Translations under genes and position numbers: made by a program | From: Archivesica marissinica | Lineage: Eukaryota; Mollusca; Bivalvia; Venerida; Vesicomyidae | Length of the DNA: 64,000 bases | Direction of reading: 5' to 3' | Assembly (NCBI GenBank): GCA_014843695.1 | Contig: CM026397.1 | Location: 51,508,101 to 51,572,100 of the forward strand | The notes under the pieces: model-generated | What the model was told of the DNA's origin: nothing | Seen by the model: only the letters and a program-made list of their open reading frames with translations | Databases searched by the model: none | Shown: positions 35,735 to 47,240 of the stretch, piece by piece | Layout: every line of letters begins with the position of its first letter | How positions within the stretch are numbered: the first letter of the stretch is position 1

Positions 35735-36100
35735 ACTTTATTTATTTTACGATTGCGAAACAAGCTTTAACAATTAATCACTCTTGTTGATACGTTTGAA
35801 AGTGTAAATGTTGTCATTCGCGTGGGAGGAAACTGGAGTACCCGGAGAAAACCCACCCACCTGTCTGATATGGCTACCACCGTACCATCTCGAATACTTC
35901 CCGGTCCGAGGATCAAACCCAAATTGTATTGTTGTAGCCATTATCATTGTGCCCTTGGGCAAGGCTCTTAGATTCCACATTTCCTATTCTCTCTTCCTAG
36001 TGGTGATGGATTACATCAGGAGTGAGGTCTCGAGAGTGATTTACCTTGTAACTAATGTTGTAAAAACTTGTTTCGCAATTGAGCTAGAATAAATTAGTAT
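35735..36100. mobile_element. Composite SINE4 (minus) joined to SINE3 (plus)
   Basis: 35735-35927 is SINE4 in minus orientation: the tail complement tttattttacgattgcgaaa, then aggaaactggagtacccgga and accgtaccatctcgaat. 35928-36100 is the 3' part of SINE3 in plus orientation (cccttgggcaaggctcttag, ggtctcgagagtgatttacc, cttgtttcgcaattgagcta). The two shared tails end up as an inverted pair. Confidence 0.8.
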
Positions 36101-36213
36101 ATGCTAACCATGCGCTACGAAGGACAGCCTAACCATGCGCTACGAAGGACAGCCTAAACATTTGTGACAGTATTACAAAATATCTTACATTAAGCTTGGG
36201 ACATCATGAACAG

Positions 36214-36338
36214 TCGCTTTACACCGTGCACGTAAATGATCCAGAGGAGACTCAGTATCATTGCACTATCCTCCAAAATATAATCTCTTCAGGATGCATC
36301 GCTCATATGGGCAACCGTTGGCGACAATAAATTATACT
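36214..36338 (+). mobile_element. SINE1, 5'-truncated
   Basis: Begins at ctttacaccgtgcacgtaaa and ends in the degraded hairpin tail tcgctcatatgggcaaccgt, tggcgacaataaa. Confidence 0.75.
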
Positions 36339-36439
36339 TTTAAAAAAAAAAATGTTCTGTGCCATCTGATCTGGCTCTGTTGTTTGCAAAAGAGACTGTA
36401 TTCGCATTTAACAACGTCCAGCCAGTAGTAAAAAGGTGA

Positions 36440-37575
36440 AACTCTTGTTGAGGGGTTTGTTGGAGGTAGGTGGAGATAGGTGGTTGTTTGAGATAGGTGG
36501 AGATAGATGGTTGTTGGAGATAGGTGGTTGTTGGAGATAGGTGGTTGTTGGAGATAGGTGGTTGTTGGAGATAGGTGGTTGTTGGAGATAGGTGGTTGTT
36601 GTAGATAGGTGGTTGTTGGAGATAGGTGGTTGTTGGAGATAGGTGGTTGTTGTAGATAGGTGGTTGTTGGAGATAGGTGGTTGTTGGAGATAGGTGGTTG
36701 TTGGAGATAGGTGGTTGTTGGAGATAGGTGGTTGTTGTAGATAGGTGGTTGTTGGAGATAGGTGGTTGTTGGAGATAGGTGGTTGTTGGAGATAGGTGGT
36801 TGTTGGAGATAGGTGGTTGTTGGAGATAGGTGGTTGTTGGAGATAGGTGGTTGTTGGAGATAGGTGGTTGTTGTAGATAGGTGGTTGTTGGAGATAGGTG
36901 GTTGTTGGAGATAGGTGGTTGTTGGAGATAGGTGGTTGTTGTAGATAGGTGGTTGTTGGAGATAGGTGGTCGTTGGAGATAGGTGGTTGTTGGAGATAGG
37001 TGGTTGTTGGAGATAGGTGGTTGTTGGAGATAGGTGGTTGTTGGAGATAGATGGTTGTTGTAGATAGGTGGTTGTTGGAGATAGATGGTTGTTGTAGATA
37101 GGTGGTTGTTGGAGATAGATGGTTGTTGGAGATAGGTGGTTGTTGGAGATAGATGGTTGTTGTAGATAGGTGGTTGTTGGAGATAGGTGGTTGTTGGAGA
37201 TAGGTGGTTGTTGGAGATATGTGGTTGTTGGAGATAGGTGGCTGTTGGAGATAGGTGGTTGTTGGAGATAGGTGGTTGTTGTAGATAGGTGGTTGTTGGA
37301 GATAGATGGTTGTTGTAGATAGGTGGTTGTTGGAGATAGGTGGTTGTTGGAGATAGGTGGTTGTTGTAGATAGATGGTTGTTGGAGATAGGTGGTTGTTG
37401 GAGATAGGTGGTTGTTGGAGATAGGTGGTTGTTGGAGATAGGTGGTTGTTGGAGATAGGTGGTTGTTGGAGATAGGTGGTTGTTGGAGATAGGTGGTTGT
37501 TGGAGGTAGGTGGTTGTTGGAGATAGGTGGTTGTTGGAGGTAGGTGGTTGTTGGAGATAGGTGGTTGTTGGAGAG
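36440..37575 (-). repeat. 17-bp satellite array, about 66 copies
   Basis: The unit is TGGTTGTTGGAGATAGG (minus strand: CCTATCTCCAACAACCA), with gttgtagat variants and a few gatagatgg. Seventeen is not a multiple of 3, so all minus-strand frames give the same Asn/His/Leu/Ser/Pro/Thr repeat. A 423-codon frame arises this way. The first units (36446-36470) contain the 30-mer core in reverse complement. Confidence 0.95.
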
Positions 37576-37669
37576 ATTCCTATATCCACAGAATAGCAGG
37601 AGATAACTTCATGGTCTTTCTGATGAGACGTTAATCTGCAATACACGGGTTTACCTGTTTGTGTCTGGG

Positions 37670-40600
37670 TGATCAACAATGTTATCTCACATTATCAGAT
37701 ACTTCCTTCCTATCATCCGTCTTGGCAATGTTATCTCACATTATCAGATACTTCCTTCCTATCATCCGTCTTTGCAATGTTATCCCACATTATCAGATAC
37801 TTCCTTCCTATCATCCGTCTTGGCAATGTTATCTCACATTATCAGATACTTCCTTACTATCATCCGTCTTTGCAATGTTGTCCCACATTATCAGATACTT
37901 CCTTCCTATCATCCGTCTTTGCAATGTTGTCCCACATTATCAGATACTTCCTTCCTATCATCCGTCTTTGCAATGTTATCTCACATTATCAGATACTTCC
38001 TTCCTATCATCCGTCTTGGCAATGTTATCTCACATTATCAGATACTTCCTTCCTATCATCCGTCTTTGCAATGTTGTCCCACATTATCAGATACTTCCTT
38101 CCTATCATCCGTCTTTGCAATGTTGTCCCACATTATCAGATACTTCCTTCCTATCATCCGTCTTTGCAATGTTATCTCACATTATCAGATACTTCCTTCC
38201 TATCATCCGTCTTGGCAATGTTATCTCACATTATCCAATACTTCCTTCCTATCATCCGTCTTGGCAATGTTATCTCACATCAGATACTTCCTTCCTATCA
38301 TCCGTCTTGGCAATGTTATCTCACATCAGATACTTCCTTCCTATCATCCGTCTTTGCAATGTTATCCCACATTATCCGATACTTCCTTCCTATCATCCGT
38401 CTTGGCAATGTTATCTCACATCAGATACTTCCTTCCTATCATCCGTCTTGGCAATGTTATCTCACATCAGATACTTCCTTCCTATCATCCGTCTTGGCAA
38501 TGTTATCTCACATTATCAGATACTTCCTTCCTATCATCCGTCTTGGCAATGTTATCTCACATCAGATACTTCCTTCCTATCATCCGTCTTTGCAATGTTA
38601 TCCCACATTATCAGATACTTCCTTCCTATCATCCGTCTTGGCAATGTTATCTCACATCAGTTACTTCCTTCCTATCATCCGTCTTTGCAATGTTGTCCCA
38701 CATTATCAGATACTTCCTTCCTATCATCCGTCTTGGCAATGTTATCCCACATTATCAGATACTTCCTTCCTATCATCCGTCTTTGCAATGTTATCCCACA
38801 TTATCAGATACTTCCTTCCTATCATCCGCCTTGGCAATGTTATCTCACATCAGATACTTCCTTCCTATCATCCGTCTTTGCAATGTTATCCCACATTATC
38901 AGATACTTCCTTCCTATCATCCGTCTTGGCAATGTTATCTCACATCAGTTACTTCCTTCCTATCATCCGTCTTTGCAATGTTGTCCCACATTATCAGATA
39001 CTTCCTTCCTATCATCCGTCTTGGCAATGTTATCCCACATTATCAGATACTTCCTTCCTATCATCCGTCTTTGCAATGTTATCCCACATTATCAGATACT
39101 TCCTTCCTATCATCCGCCTTGGCAATGTTATCTCACATCAGATACTTCCTTCCTATCATCCGTCTTTGCAATGTTGTCCCACATTATCAGATACTTCCTT
39201 CCTATCATCCGTCTTGGCAATGTTATCTCACATTATCAGATACTTCCTTCCTATCATCCGTCTTGGCAATGTTATCTCACATCAGATACTTCCTTCCTAT
39301 CATCCGTCTTGGCAATGTTATCTCACATCAGATACTTCCTTCCTATCATCCGTCTTGGCAATGTTATCTCACATCAGATACTTCCTTCCTATCATCCGTC
39401 TTGGCAATGTTATCCCACATTATCAGATACTTCCTTCCTATCATCCGTCTTTGCAATGTTGTCCCACATTATCAGATACTTCCTTCCTATCATCCGTCTT
39501 GGCAATGTTATCTCACATCAGATACTTCCTTCCTATCATCCGTCTTGGCAATGTTATCTCACATTATCAGATACTTCCTTCCTATCATCCGTCTTGGCAA
39601 TGTTATCTCACATTATCAGATACTTCCTTCCTATCATCCGTCTTTGCAATGTTGTCCCACATTATCAGATACTTCCTTCCTATCATCCGTCTTGGCAATG
39701 TTATCTCACATCAGTTACTTCCTTCCTATCATCCGTCTTTGCAATGTTGTCCCACATTATCAGATACTTCCTTCCTATCATCCGTCTTGGCAATGTTATC
39801 CCACATTATCAGATACTTCCTTCCTATCATCCGTCTTTGCAATGTTATCCCACATTATCAGATACTTCCTTCCTATCATCCGCCTTGGCAATGTTATCTC
39901 ACATCAGATACTTCCTTCCTATCATCCGTCTTTGCAATGTTGTCCCACATTATCAGATACTTCCTTCCTATCATCCGTCTTGGCAATGTTATCTCACATT
40001 ATCAGATACTTCCTTCCTATCATCCGTCTTGGCAATGTTATCTCACATCAGATACTTCCTTCCTATCATCCGTCTTGGCAATGTTATCTCACATCAGATA
40101 CTTCCTTCCTATCATCCGTCTTGGCAATGTTATCTCACATCAGATACTTCCTTCCTATCATCCGTCTTGGCAATGTTATCTCACATCAGATACTTCCTTC
40201 CTATCATCCGTCTTGGCAATGTTATCCCACATTATCAGATACTTCCTTCCTATCATCCGTCTTGGCAATGTTATCTCACATCAGATACTTCCTTCCTATC
40301 ATCCGTCTTTGCAATGTTATCCCACATCAGATACTTCCTTCCTATCATCCGTCTTGGCAATGTTATCTCACATTATCAGATACTTCCTTCCTATCATCCG
40401 TCTTGGCAATGTTATCTCACATCAGATACTTCCTTCCTATCATCCGTCTTGGCAATGTTATCTCACATCAGATACTTCCTTCCTATCATCCGTCTTGGCA
40501 ATGTTATCTCACATCAGATACTTCCTTCCTATCATCCGTCTTGGCAATGTTGTCCCACATTATCAGATACTTCCTTCCTATCATCCGTCTTGGCAATGTT

Positions 40601-41040
40601 ATCTCACATCAGATACTTCCTTCCTATCATCCGTCTTGGCAATGTTATCTCACATTATCAGATACTTCCTTCCTATCATCCGTCTTGGCAATGTTATCTC
40701 ACATTATCAGATACTTCCTTCCTATCATCCGTCTTTGCAATGTTGTCCCACATTATCAGATACTTCCTTCCTATCATCCGTCTTTGCAATGTTATCTCAC
40801 ATTATCAGATACTTCCTTCCTATCATCCGTCTTTGCAATGTTATCTCACATTATCAGATACTTCCTTCCTATCATCCGTCTTTGCAATGTTATCTCACAT
40901 TATCAGATACTTCCTTCCTATCATCCGTCTTTGCAATGTTATCTCACATTATCAGATACTTCCTTCCTATTATCCGTCTTGGCAATGTTATCTCACATTA
41001 TCCGATGCTTCCTTCCTATCATCCGTCTTAACTTCACCTT
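37670..41040. repeat. 49/46-bp satellite array
   Basis: The unit is TTATCTCACATTATCAGATA, cttccttcctatcatccgtc, ttggcaatg. A 46-bp form lacks three bases in cacatta. Since 46 and 49 are both one more than a multiple of three, the three plus-strand frames stay open for more than 1100 codons each. A coding repeat would not be open in all three frames. Higher-order blocks are visible. Confidence 0.97.
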
Positions 41041-41947
41041 CAGCATTAAATGTCTAAAGTACAGTTAACTTGCCATAAAACCCCAAACCGTCAATCCATC
41101 AAACACATCTCTAACCACCTGGGCCAATTAGAGAAGCAAGGTAAACATAATAGAACAAAGTTGTGCTATCGCCGACATAATGAACAAACAAAATAAGAAA
41201 GAAAACCATCAGCACTATTTTTATTTGAGTAAGATAAATGACGAAGATTCTGTTTAATTGTTTTTCATTGTGTTTTGATAACAAAACATTTTGGAATATA
41301 AGGAAATCGCCATCATTTCATCAGCAACGAAAATACAGTTCGTTTTTTAATGTGTTTTCTTGTTCATTTGGTTATTTGTAATGTATTGTTGCCATTGGCT
41401 ATTTTCACCTTAATTATAACATCACTGATGTATGCGCTATTTATACACTATACAGGGAAACTATAATTGGAGATATTATGAACAGTTACAAGTACAATGT
41501 ACCGTGTACATTGAATAGACTTTGTAAACAAGATATGCAAAGATACAACGTATCGTGTTTGTAACTGGAACACACACGATAGGATTAGTGGGACTAGATT
41601 TTTATGAATTGCATGTAAACTGATCGTAAAAAACTGAATCCGGTGTTGATGTTTTTATTTGTTCATATATTTAGTATGGTTACACACAAATACACGATAT
41701 TAAATAATCATAACTACTAATTGCATGGCTGAATTAGCGGAGTTATATTTTCATGAATTGCCTGTCAACCAGTCGTAAATTGTATCTGGTATTGGTGTTT
41801 TGGTTGTTTCCATATATTGTGTGTGGTGACTTACATTTTAATACACCAGATAAAATAGTCAAGTCATATCAATTTTTTTCTTTGCAAAATGTAGACATTC
41901 ATTTTGTTGATTATATGTTGTACTTTTGTATTCATTTCTTCTGATTT
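41041..41947. other. Spacer with a diverged direct repeat
   Basis: About 41595-41690 and 41743-41838 share diverged wording (tcatgaattgcctgtcaacc against ttatgaattgcatgtaaact). A 63-codon frame at 41753-41944 begins inside the second copy. It has a hydrophobic start, but I do not accept it as a gene because it lies in repeat-derived sequence without further support. Confidence 0.4.
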
Positions 41948-42480
41948 GATGTAGCGGAGTGGTTACGGTCATTTACTTCAAATCACTTGCCCCATAAAAA
42001 TGTAGGTTTGAATCCCACTGGAGTGTCGAACTCTTTCAAGTGAGGAAGCTGTCCAGCAGGCTTGCGGTAAGTCGGTGGTTCTACCCATGGGTCCGCCCGT
42101 CTGTGCCTGAAATACTACTCGTAAGGGCACCCGAGGTCTTCCTCCACCAATAATAACTGGAGAGGCGCCCGGGGTCTTCCTCCACCAATAATAACTGGAG
42201 AGTCGCCCGGGGTCTTCCTCCACCAATAATAACTGGAGAGTCGCCCGGGGTCTTCCTCCACCAATAATAACTGGAGAGTCGCCAGGGGTCTTCCTCCACC
42301 AATAATAACTGGAGAGTCGCCCGGGGTCTTCCTTCACCAATAATAACAGGAGAGTCGCCAGGGGTCTTCCTCCACCATTAATAACTGAAGAGTCGCCCAG
42401 GATCTTCCTCCACCAATAATAGCTGCGAAAGTCGCAATATGACCTAACCTGTGTGTGCAACGTTCAAACCCCAAAACAAG
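41948..42480 (+). mobile_element. SINE5 with an internal 38-bp expansion
   Basis: Head tagcggagtggttacggtca, B box gtaggtttgaatcccac, core gtccagcaggcttgcggtaa and gtcggtggttctacccatgg, tail gcaacgttcaaaccccaaaa. The module ggtcttcctccaccaataat, aactggagagtcgcccg is repeated about eight times between 42133 and 42430 at 38-bp spacing. Confidence 0.88.
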
Positions 42481-42535
42481 CAAACAATCTTCATATTTGG
42501 CACAGGTATAACATACAAGTCATAGTATAGGTAAC

Positions 42536-42763
42536 GATCCCCCGTCTGACCCGAATAAAATTAACAGTCTTTCAGATGGGATGTTAAACCGAGGTCTCGT
42601 GTCGGTGCTTTACACCGTGCACGTAAAAGAACCAGAGGAGACTCTGGAATTGGTCTCTGTCTGTATCACGCACTCACCTCCAAAATCTAAAATAACTAAT
42701 CTCTTCTGGAGGCGTCGCTCATATGGGCAACCGGTAGCGACGATAAATAAACGTAAAACACAC
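42536..42763 (+). mobile_element. SINE1, truncated in the tRNA head
   Basis: Begins at the B-box half (cgatcccccgtctgaccc) and runs through the body to gcaaccggtagcgacgataa, ataaacgtaaaacacac. Confidence 0.88.
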
Positions 42764-42811
42764 AGGTAACCTGTCCATTATTCAATGGGTTGGTATGGGT
42801 ATTAAAGTTTA

Positions 42812-42980
42812 AACTTTATTTATATTACAACGATTGCGAAGCAAGTTTTAACATCTTATATTAATCACTCTCGTTGGCGCGGATGAACGCGTATATGTGG
42901 TCATTCGTGTGGGAGGAAACCGGAGTACCCGGAGATAACGCACCTGTCCGATCTGGCGACCACCGTACCATCTCGCATGG
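42812..42980 (-). mobile_element. SINE4, head missing
   Basis: Tail complement acaacgattgcgaagcaagt, body gtgggaggaaaccggagtac, cgaccaccgtaccatctcgc. The tRNA-like head is absent. Confidence 0.8.
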
Positions 42981-43210
42981 TATGGGTATTGTGAATGGAG
43001 CAGTCCGGGCGGCTGTCACGTCTAGCATTCAAATCATTTCTTCCCATGAACCAATAACGAGGGCGTTTCCAAATTGGGTCTGTATAATTTGTTCACACTA
43101 ACATCTACCATCTTTGATCAAATGTGGACAATGGTGTGAACACGTATGGTACGTTACTCGGTCAGCTTAGAGAAACAGCTTGTAAGCACCACCTTCTCTT
43201 CTCACAGTCT

Positions 43211-43255
43211 ATACAAAATTCATTTTAGCTCGATTGCGAAACAAGTTCTTACAAC
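43211..43255 (-). mobile_element. SINE3/SINE4 tail fragment
   Basis: Only ttttagctcgattgcgaaac, aagttcttacaaca remains, directly next to the MITE at 43258. Confidence 0.6.
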
Positions 43256-43257
43256 AT

Positions 43258-43442
43258 TACAATCAAACCTGTGTCAAGCAGCCAGCCTAGAGAATCACCG
43301 AAAATGGCTGCTTAACACAGATGGCTGCTTAATAGAGGGCAAATGTATAATAAAACATCATATTGGGAATCTGGCAAATGGCTGCTTAATACAGGTTGGC
43401 TGCTGCTTAATGGAGGTGACCACTAACACAGCTTTGACTGTA
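43258..43442. mobile_element. MITE-E, copy 1
   Basis: The left end acaatcaaacctgtgtcaag and the complement of the right end (acagtcaaagctgtgttagt) form a terminal inverted repeat flanked by TA. The interior carries repeated gctgcttaatacaggt motifs. The copy at 52629-52810 is in the opposite orientation. Confidence 0.75.
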
Positions 43443-43470
43443 GTTTAATTGCTCTCGAGATCTTATTCCT

Positions 43471-43474
<4 letters not shown>

Positions 43475-43515
<41 letters not shown>
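43475..43515. repeat. (GA)n microsatellite
   Basis: An uninterrupted run of GA dinucleotides, about 20 units. Confidence 0.95.
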
Positions 43516-43517
<2 letters not shown>

Positions 43518-43630
43518 GGGTAATGTATATTTTAAGAATCTGCCTGGTCGATGGATGGGATGTAGAACCACGCAAGCCAGACTAAATAGGTAAAAAAACA
43601 AAGCATAAACATTATTTAGTTTATACAAAT

Positions 43631-43846
43631 CTATTTTAGCTCGATTGCGAAACAAGTTATTTCAACCTATATAAATCACTCTCGAGACCTCATTCCTGAT
43701 GGAATCCATCGCCATGAGGGAGAGAGAAGAGGCAACGTGGAATTAAATGCCTTGCCTAAGGGCACACTCGTAACGGCTCCAGTGGGGCTCGAACTCCGGA
43801 CCTTTCGCACCTGAAGCGAACGCGCATCCACTGCGCTATCACGACT
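43631..43846 (-). mobile_element. SINE3, full-length
   Basis: The minus strand holds the head (gcgcagtggatgcgcgttcg, cttcaggtgcgaaagg), the B box, the body (cttaggcaaggcatttaatt) and the shared tail (cttgtttcgcaatcgagcta). Confidence 0.88.
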
Positions 43847-44012
43847 TCCAATCGTCCAAACATTATGTATTGCGAAACAAGCTAAGGACGTTACCACCGA
43901 GGTTCTGCCGAGCAAACTCAACCATCGTCAGTAGCATCATTAGTACAGTAGTACAGTAGTAAGTAAGGTCTTTATTTAGATAGGGTAACCTATTTTACAA
44001 CAACCTACTATC

Positions 44013-44210
44013 TTAACCCTTTCCTTCATAGAGATTTAGGTTAATATACTATGGATAAGTAGTCGCCATACCTATCCCACCTCCATAGATATTACTGGGA
44101 CTACACGAGATTCTGACCGTTATTATGCACATTGGTTTGCCTACTACATTGTCAATGTATGTGGTATTGGTAATGGCGTAAAGAGGTGCTTCTATGAGGG
44201 AATGGGTTAA
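44013..44210. mobile_element. PiggyBac-like MITE-C, copy 1
   Basis: Flanked by TTAA on both sides (44013-44016 and 44207-44210). The inverted ends are CCCTTTCCTTCATAGAGA and tctatgagggaatggg. The internal blocks (tcccacctccatagatatta, attggtttgcctactacatt) match the copy at 59522-59765. Confidence 0.88.
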
Positions 44211-44376
44211 GTAGCATTGGGGTCAAACACATGTAAAATCAGAAATTGCCAAATTTATTTATGCTTTACATCAGTAGTCGCTATTTCATTTAAATTACTA
44301 TCTTGTCGGGAACGTCCATAACTAATGTTGCTAGAACTTGTAGCCCGACCCATGTTTTGCACTATATATATATATT

Positions 44377-44566
44377 TACAGTCTACATCCGTTATGTCAA
44401 AGTCGGTTATGTCGAATTATTTGGTTATCTCAAAGTCTCGTTTCAGACGCTATCATTTTACATATAACTGGCTCCGTTTATATCGAATTTCGTTAAGTCA
44501 AACTTCGGTTAGGTCGAAGTATTTTGTTCATTCCGACGGAATTCGACATAACGGATGAAGACTGTA
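44377..44566. mobile_element. Pogo/Tc1-like MITE-D
   Basis: The terminal inverted repeat of about 22 bp starts TACAGTCTACATCCGTTATG at the left and pairs with cataacggatgaagactgta at the right, within TA. CAGT tips and a TA target are typical of pogo/Tigger-type elements. There is no coding sequence inside. Confidence 0.8.
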
Positions 44567-44756
44567 TATATATATGTGTGTGTAAAACGAATCGAGCAAT
44601 AAAATATGATTACACTAGTTCACTAGGTCAACTTGAAATGAAGCTTGGAATGTTAAAGCAATTCCTCATGAACACATTGTGGGAATTCTGTAATGCTTAT
44701 ACAGCAACAACTGTGTTCAAATAGTGAAAGTATGTTATATTTTATATGTAATATTT

Positions 44757-45007
44757 CGGGTTTTACGCCTGCATCAGCACCATTTTGGGCTATATCGCCG
44801 GCGGGCAGTTTACCTAACAACACCTTTCCTGGGCAGGCTCCAGCGGTTAACCAGTACTTGGGTGCACCAACCTCCGTAAGAAACTGCCAACTTTTTCATA
44901 TAAATGAGACACGGTCTGAGCGGGGCTCGAACCCGTGTGACCATCAGTGATGATAGGTTACAGTGGTATACAAATCAGCGACCTTGACCACTCGACCATG
45001 AAGGCGG
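44757..45007 (-). mobile_element. SINE2 with alternative tail
   Basis: Head and body match the other SINE2 copies (cgagtggtcaaggtcgctga, aaaagttggcagtttcttac). The 3' end is instead ccggcgatatagcccaaaat, ggtgctgatgcaggcgtaaa, which also occurs in the copy at 48042-48835. Confidence 0.88.
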
Positions 45008-45098
45008 GCAAATAGTGAAATACAGTTGTTCAAACAGTCAGGTTATTGATTTACGTCTCTTGCTTTATGTTGACTAAATAGGTAAAACATAGAACGTA

Positions 45099-45330
45099 TA
45101 TACTTTATTTATTTTACAACGATTGCGAAACAAGCTATAACAACGTGCATAAATCACTCTTGTTGGTGCGGATGAAAGCGTATATGTGGTCATTCGTGTG
45201 GTAGTAACCGAAGAAAGCACACCTGCCCGTTCGGGCAACTACGTTGCGTACCATCTCGCATACATTTCGGTCCTAGAATCGAACCCCCGAGTTGCATTGG
45301 TGAGAACTAAACCTGTGCACTAACCAGATA
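45099..45330 (-). mobile_element. SINE4 with intact head
   Basis: The minus strand has an A-box region tctggttagtgcacagg, B box gggttcgattcta, body gtatgcgagatggtacgcaa, and the tail cttgtttcgcaatcgttgta, aaataaataaag. Its 5' end runs directly into the 17-bp satellite. Confidence 0.85.
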
Positions 45331-47214
45331 CACTCACTAACCAGATAAACTCACTAACCAGATACACTCACTAACCAGATACACTCACTAACCAGATACA
45401 CTCACTAACCAGATACACTCACTAACAAGATACACTCACTAACCAGATACACTCACTAACCAGATACACTCACTAACCAGATACACTCACTAACCAGATA
45501 CACTCACTAACCACAGATACACTCACTAACCAGATACACTCACTAACCAGATACACTCACTAACCAGATACACTCACTAATCAGATACACTCACTAACCA
45601 GATACACTCACTAACCACGTACACTCACTAACCAGATACACTCACTAACCAGATACACTCACTAACCAGATACACTCACTAACCAGATACACTCACTAAC
45701 CAGATACACTCACTAACCAGATACACTCACTAACCAGATACACTCACTAACCAGATACACTCACTAACCCCAGATACACTCACTAACCCCAGATACACTC
45801 ACTAACCAGATACACTCACTAACCAGATACACTCACTAACCAGATACACTCACTAACCCCAGATACACTCACTAACCAGATACACTCACTAACCAGATAC
45901 ACTCACTAACCACAGAAACACTCACTAACCAGATACACTCACTAACCAGATACACTCACTAACCACCAGATACACTCACTAACCAGATACACTCACTAAC
46001 CAGATACACTCACTAACCAGATACACTCACTAACCAGATACACTCACTAACCAGATATACTCACTAACCACATATACACTCACTAACCACGTACACTCAC
46101 TAACCAGATACACTCACTAACCAGATACACTCACTAACCAGATACACTCACTAACCAGATACACTCACTAACCAGATACACTCACTAACCAGATACACTC
46201 ACTAACCAGATACACTCACTAACCCCAGATACACTCACTAACCCCATATACACTCACTAACCAGATACACTCACTAACCAGATACACTCACTAACCAGAT
46301 ACACTCACTAACCAGATACGCTCACTAACCAGATACACTCACTAACCAGATACACCTACTAACCAGATACACTCACTAACCAGATACACTCACTAACCAG
46401 ATACATTCACTAACCAGATACACTCACTAACCAGATACACTCACTAACCACAGATACACTCACTAACCAGATACACTCACTAACCAGATACACTCACTAA
46501 CCACAGATACACTCACTAACCAGATACACTCACTAACCAGATACACTCACTAACCAGATACACTCACTAACCAGATACACTCACTAACCAGATACACTCA
46601 CTAACCAGATACACTCACTAACCAGATACACTCACTAACCCCAGATACACTCACTAACCCCAGATACACTCACTAACCAGATACACTCACTAACCAGATA
46701 CACTCACTAACCACGTACACTCACTAACCAGATACACTAACTAACCAGATACACTCACTAACCAGATACACTCACTAACCAGATACACTCACTAACCAGA
46801 TATACTCACTAACCAGATACACTCACTAACCCCAGATACACTCACTAACCCCAGATACACTCACTAACCAGATACACTCACTAACCAGATACACTCACTA
46901 ACCAGATACACTCACTAACCAGAGATACACTCACTAACCAGATACACTCACTAACCAGATACACTTACTAACCAGATACAGTCACTAACCAGATACACTC
47001 ACTAACCAGATACACTCACTAACCAGACTCACTAACCAGATACACTCACTAACCAGATACACTCACTAACCAGATACACTCACTAACCAGATACACTCAC
47101 TAACCACAGATACACTCACTAACCAGATACACTCACTAACCAGATACACTCACTAATCAGATACACTCACTAACCAGATACTAACCAGATACTAACCAGA
47201 TACACTCACTAACC
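45322..47214. repeat. 17-bp satellite array, about 111 copies
   Basis: The unit is ACTAACCAGATACACTC with accacag, acccc and acgta length variants. The first unit overlaps the A-box end of the SINE4 at 45099-45330. The array ends in two short actaaccagat units near 47185. Confidence 0.97.
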
Positions 47215-47240
47215 ATTACGTTAATCGGACATTATTTATT

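Noticed and set aside
36408..37679. 423-codon minus-strand frame (Pro/Thr/Asn/Leu repeats)
   Set aside because: A 17-bp unit gives the same peptide in every frame. The unique N-terminal stretch is short and unsupported.
37659..41068. Three overlapping plus-strand frames of over 1100 codons
   Set aside because: All three frames are open because units are 49 or 46 bp. A real coding repeat would favour one frame.
41753..41944. 63-codon frame with a hydrophobic N-terminus, possible small secreted protein
   Set aside because: It lies in the second copy of a diverged direct repeat, the first copy has no equivalent frame, and no splice or polyadenylation context was found.
45322..47214. CRISPR-like regular repeats
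   Set aside because: There are no distinct spacers between the 17-bp units, and the context is a eukaryotic genome.
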